Shown: positions 7,762 through 9,388 of the stretch, in pieces
Position numbering within the stretch: position 1 is the first letter of the stretch
How the letters are laid out: each line of letters starts with the position of its first letter
Assembly (NCBI GenBank): GCA_027490555.1
Contig: JAIXXW010000014.1
Span: 1-9,388 of the forward strand
Direction of reading: 5' to 3'
DNA length: 9,388 nt
Source of the DNA: Comamonadaceae bacterium
Lineage (GTDB): Bacteria > Pseudomonadota > Gammaproteobacteria > Burkholderiales > Burkholderiaceae_C
Notes under the pieces: model-generated
What the model was told of the DNA's origin: nothing
The model's database searches: none
Seen by the model: only the letters and a program-made list of their open reading frames with translations
Position numbers and translations under genes: made by a program

Positions 7762-8802
7762 ATGACCGACAGCGACACCCAATCCCATACCGCAACAGCA
7801 TCCCGAAAACCCACACTGGGCATGGTTGCAACACTGGCGGGTGTTTCTCCGAGTACAGTTTCCCGGATCATCAACGGCACCGCCAAGGTCAATTCAGCCA
7901 AGATGGCCGCCGTGCATCAGGCGATAGAACAACTGCAATTCCGACCCGACCCCGCTGCCCGCAGCTTGGCAGGTGGTTCCACCATGAGTGTGGGCGTTTT
8001 GACCCAGTTCATCGACAGCCCTTACTATGGTGAAGCCCTGCGTGGCATTGAGGACATACTTCGCGAACATCACTATGTCCCACTTTTTGCCAGTGGCCGC
8101 TGGAACGAGGTCGAGGAAGCCGAACGGCTAGCACTTCTCCAAGAGCGCAAGGTCGATGGCCTGATCGTGCTCTCGGGCAGGTTGGCCGATCAGGTGCTGA
8201 TGGACATGTCCAAGGACCTCCCCATTGTGGTGATGGGCCGCAGCATCACTGGTCACCAACTTTTCAGCATCGACATTGACAACTTTGAGGGTTCGCGCCT
8301 GGCCACCCGACATCTGATCAGTCTGGGGCACCGCAACATCGCCTATGTCTCTGGACCATTGGACCACGGCGATGCTCAACGAAGACTGGAAGGCTTCAAG
8401 ACAGAATTGAGCAAACGCAGTCTGGTATTCAATCCCGCATTGTTGGCTGTGGGAGATTTTCAGGAATCCGGCGGGTTCAAGGCCATGAATCGCCTGCTCC
8501 AAAGCGGAGAAATGTTCTCTGCCGTGATCGCGGCCAATGACCAAATGGCCTATGGTGCCCGGCTTGCATTGAGCAATGCTGGATACCGTGTGCCTGAAGA
8601 CATTTCATTGGTCGGTTTTGATGACCTGCCACACTCTGCTTTCACCATCCCACCCCTGACAACCGTGCACCAGTCTGTCTATGAAATTGGTGTTTTGGCC
8701 GCCAAAGCAATGATCGCCCTGCTGAAAAAGGAAACGCCTACAGCGGTCACGGTGCCAGCCAAGCTGGTGGCGCGTGAATCCACCCGGGTCGCACGCGTCT
8801 AA
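7762..8802 (+). CDS. LacI/GalR-family transcriptional repressor, probable regulator of this glucan locus
   Basis: The product has 346 residues. The helix-turn-helix is at residues 19-38 (LGMVATLAGVSPSTVSRIIN), followed by the hinge PDPAARSLAGG (62-72), whose L69 matches the leucine that enters the operator centre in this family. Residues from about 73 form the periplasmic-binding-protein-like effector domain: VGVLTQFIDSPYY, DGLIVLSG, the IDIDNFEGSRLATRHL segment, HRNIAYVSGP, AANDQMAYGA and the VPEDISLVGFDDLP signature. Both length and order are normal. A 16-residue extension rich in Ser and Thr precedes the DNA-binding domain. The gene starts 44 bases after the GH81 stop on the same strand, so it is probably the last gene of the porin operon and autoregulated. 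AGGA sits only one base before the ATG, too close for good initiation. The likely inducer, a laminari-oligosaccharide, is inferred from neighbours. Confidence 0.93.
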   Translation: MTDSDTQSHTATASRKPTLGMVATLAGVSPSTVSRIINGTAKVNSAKMAAVHQAIEQLQFRPDPAARSLAGGSTMSVGVLTQFIDSPYYGEALRGIEDILREHHYVPLFASGRWNEVEEAERLALLQERKVDGLIVLSGRLADQVLMDMSKDLPIVVMGRSITGHQLFSIDIDNFEGSRLATRHLISLGHRNIAYVSGPLDHGDAQRRLEGFKTELSKRSLVFNPALLAVGDFQESGGFKAMNRLLQSGEMFSAVIAANDQMAYGARLALSNAGYRVPEDISLVGFDDLPHSAFTIPPLTTVHQSVYEIGVLAAKAMIALLKKETPTAVTVPAKLVARESTRVARV

Positions 8803-8809
8803 ATAAGCT

Positions 8810-8842
8810 GTCTGCTGCGCTTCTATGCGAAGTCAAGCAGAC
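8810..8842. terminator. Inverted repeat between convergent genes, possible bidirectional terminator
   Basis: GTCTGCT (8810-8816) pairs with AGCAGAC (8836-8842), and an inner CTTC (8820-8823) pairs with GAAG (8829-8832). It begins eight bases after the lacI stop. There is no clear U-run on either strand, so its strength as a terminator is uncertain. It overlaps two alternative pairings further right. Confidence 0.45.
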
Positions 8843-8860
8843 TGACTTCGGTCAGTTCTT
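8841..8860 (+). terminator. UUCG-tetraloop hairpin, probable lacI terminator
   Basis: ACTGAC-TTCG-GTCAGT is a perfect six-pair stem closed by the very stable C(UUCG)G tetraloop on the plus strand, followed by a short pyrimidine tail (TCTTC). This fits a compact intrinsic terminator for transcription leaving lacI. Its right arm overlaps the stop codon (8852-8854) of the convergent ABC gene. Confidence 0.5.
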
Positions 8861-9388
8861 CACCCGCTGACCATCTGCACCAAAGACCAGACCCGCCACA
8901 GCGGGCTGCACACCCACAACTTGTCCGACCACGACACTGGGATGGTCACCCGCCACCTTGACTGTCAGCAACTCGGGGGAGGCAGGACTGCGGATGTAGA
9001 GGACGCAAACATCCCCCAAGTTTTCAGTGAATTCAACCACCCCAGGCAAGCCGCTGCCTGCCTCTGACAGACGCAAATCTTCGGGTCGCCATCCCACCAC
9101 AGCGCCATGCCGCTGTGCTGGGTCTCTGGTCTCGCCGTGGGAAGCGGACAAGGTTGTCCCCCCCTGAAACAGCATCTGAAGCTTGGTTTCATCCCAGCGG
9201 TAAGGCAACATATTGATCCTGGGAGACCCCAGAAACTCGGCGACAAAACGGTTGGCGGGGTTGCGGTAGAGGTCCATCGGACGGCCTACCTGTTCGATGC
9301 GGCCCTGATTGAACACCGCAATGCGATCACCCAAAGTCATGGCTTCGGTTTGATCGTGGGTGACATACACCATCGTGGTGCCCAGTTC
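8852..9388 (-). CDS. Sugar ABC transporter ATP-binding protein (MalK/UgpC type), C-terminal part; enters from the right edge
   Basis: 178 codons plus stop are visible; the 5' half with Walker A, Q-loop, ABC signature and Walker B lies beyond the window. The visible part opens with the switch region ELGTTMVYVTHDQTEAMTLG, holding the H-loop histidine, followed by DRIAVFNQGRIEQVG and RFVAEFLGSPRINMLP, the junction to the regulatory domain in MalK, UgpC and MsmX-type ATPases. The remainder, with GWRPEDLRLSE and VVEFTENLGD, is the OB-fold (TOBE) regulatory region. Such ATPases energise import of di- and oligosaccharides and polyols with two permeases and a binding protein. An ATG at 9373 is internal and not the start. 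Gene order suggests import of beta-1,3-gluco-oligosaccharides, but the permeases and binding protein are not visible, so substrate is unproven. Confidence 0.93.
   Translation of the reverse strand, partial: ELGTTMVYVTHDQTEAMTLGDRIAVFNQGRIEQVGRPMDLYRNPANRFVAEFLGSPRINMLPYRWDETKLQMLFQGGTTLSASHGETRDPAQRHGAVVGWRPEDLRLSEAGSGLPGVVEFTENLGDVCVLYIRSPASPELLTVKVAGDHPSVVVGQVVGVQPAVAGLVFGADGQRVKN

Overview
The window most likely comes from a Gram-negative betaproteobacterium, probably Burkholderiales and plausibly a Comamonadaceae-like freshwater or soil bacterium. The reasons are moderately GC-rich coding DNA, a porin-like outer-membrane protein ending in phenylalanine, a UgpC/MalK-type sugar importer ATPase and a LacI-type regulator. 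The taxonomic call is inference from overall style only. The window reads as part of a locus for using beta-1,3-glucan (laminarin, callose or curdlan type).

Layout: (1) Positions 1-3518, minus strand: the first 1172 codons of a very large multidomain protein that runs off the left edge. It has a Sec-less, glycine-rich N-terminus like those of large type I-secreted proteins, two different carbohydrate-binding-type beta-sandwich modules, a calcium-loop and alanine-rich helical insert, a GH16 laminarinase-type catalytic domain (E994-x-D996-x-x-E999) and the start of a second copy of the first binding module. (2) Positions 3525-3935: a 411-base divergent promoter region with two near-identical palindromes, one in front of each divergent gene, which look like LacI-family operators. 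(3) Positions 3936-5366, plus strand: a porin-like outer-membrane beta-barrel. (4) Positions 5369-7717: a secreted GH81 endo-beta-1,3-glucanase that starts just after the porin stop. (5) Positions 7762-8802: a LacI-family repressor, probably in the same transcript. (6) Positions 8803-8860: compact inverted repeats, including a UUCG-tetraloop hairpin, between convergent genes. (7) Positions 8852-9388, minus strand: the C-terminal part of a sugar ABC-transporter ATPase that enters from the right edge.

Proposed working: the secreted GH16 protein cuts insoluble or polymeric beta-1,3-glucan outside the cell. The porin-like protein admits oligosaccharides. The GH81 enzyme, exported by a Sec signal, cuts them further in the periplasm or outside. 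An inner-membrane ABC importer, of which only the ATPase is visible, takes up the products. The LacI-type protein represses the divergent promoters through the paired palindromes until an oligosaccharide releases it. The enzyme families are seen directly in the sequence; transport substrate and regulation are inferred from context. The most unusual points are the GH16 architecture, a glucanase built on an adhesin-like type I secretion chassis, and the matched operator pair. No RNA genes, insertion sequences, CRISPR arrays or phage genes were seen.
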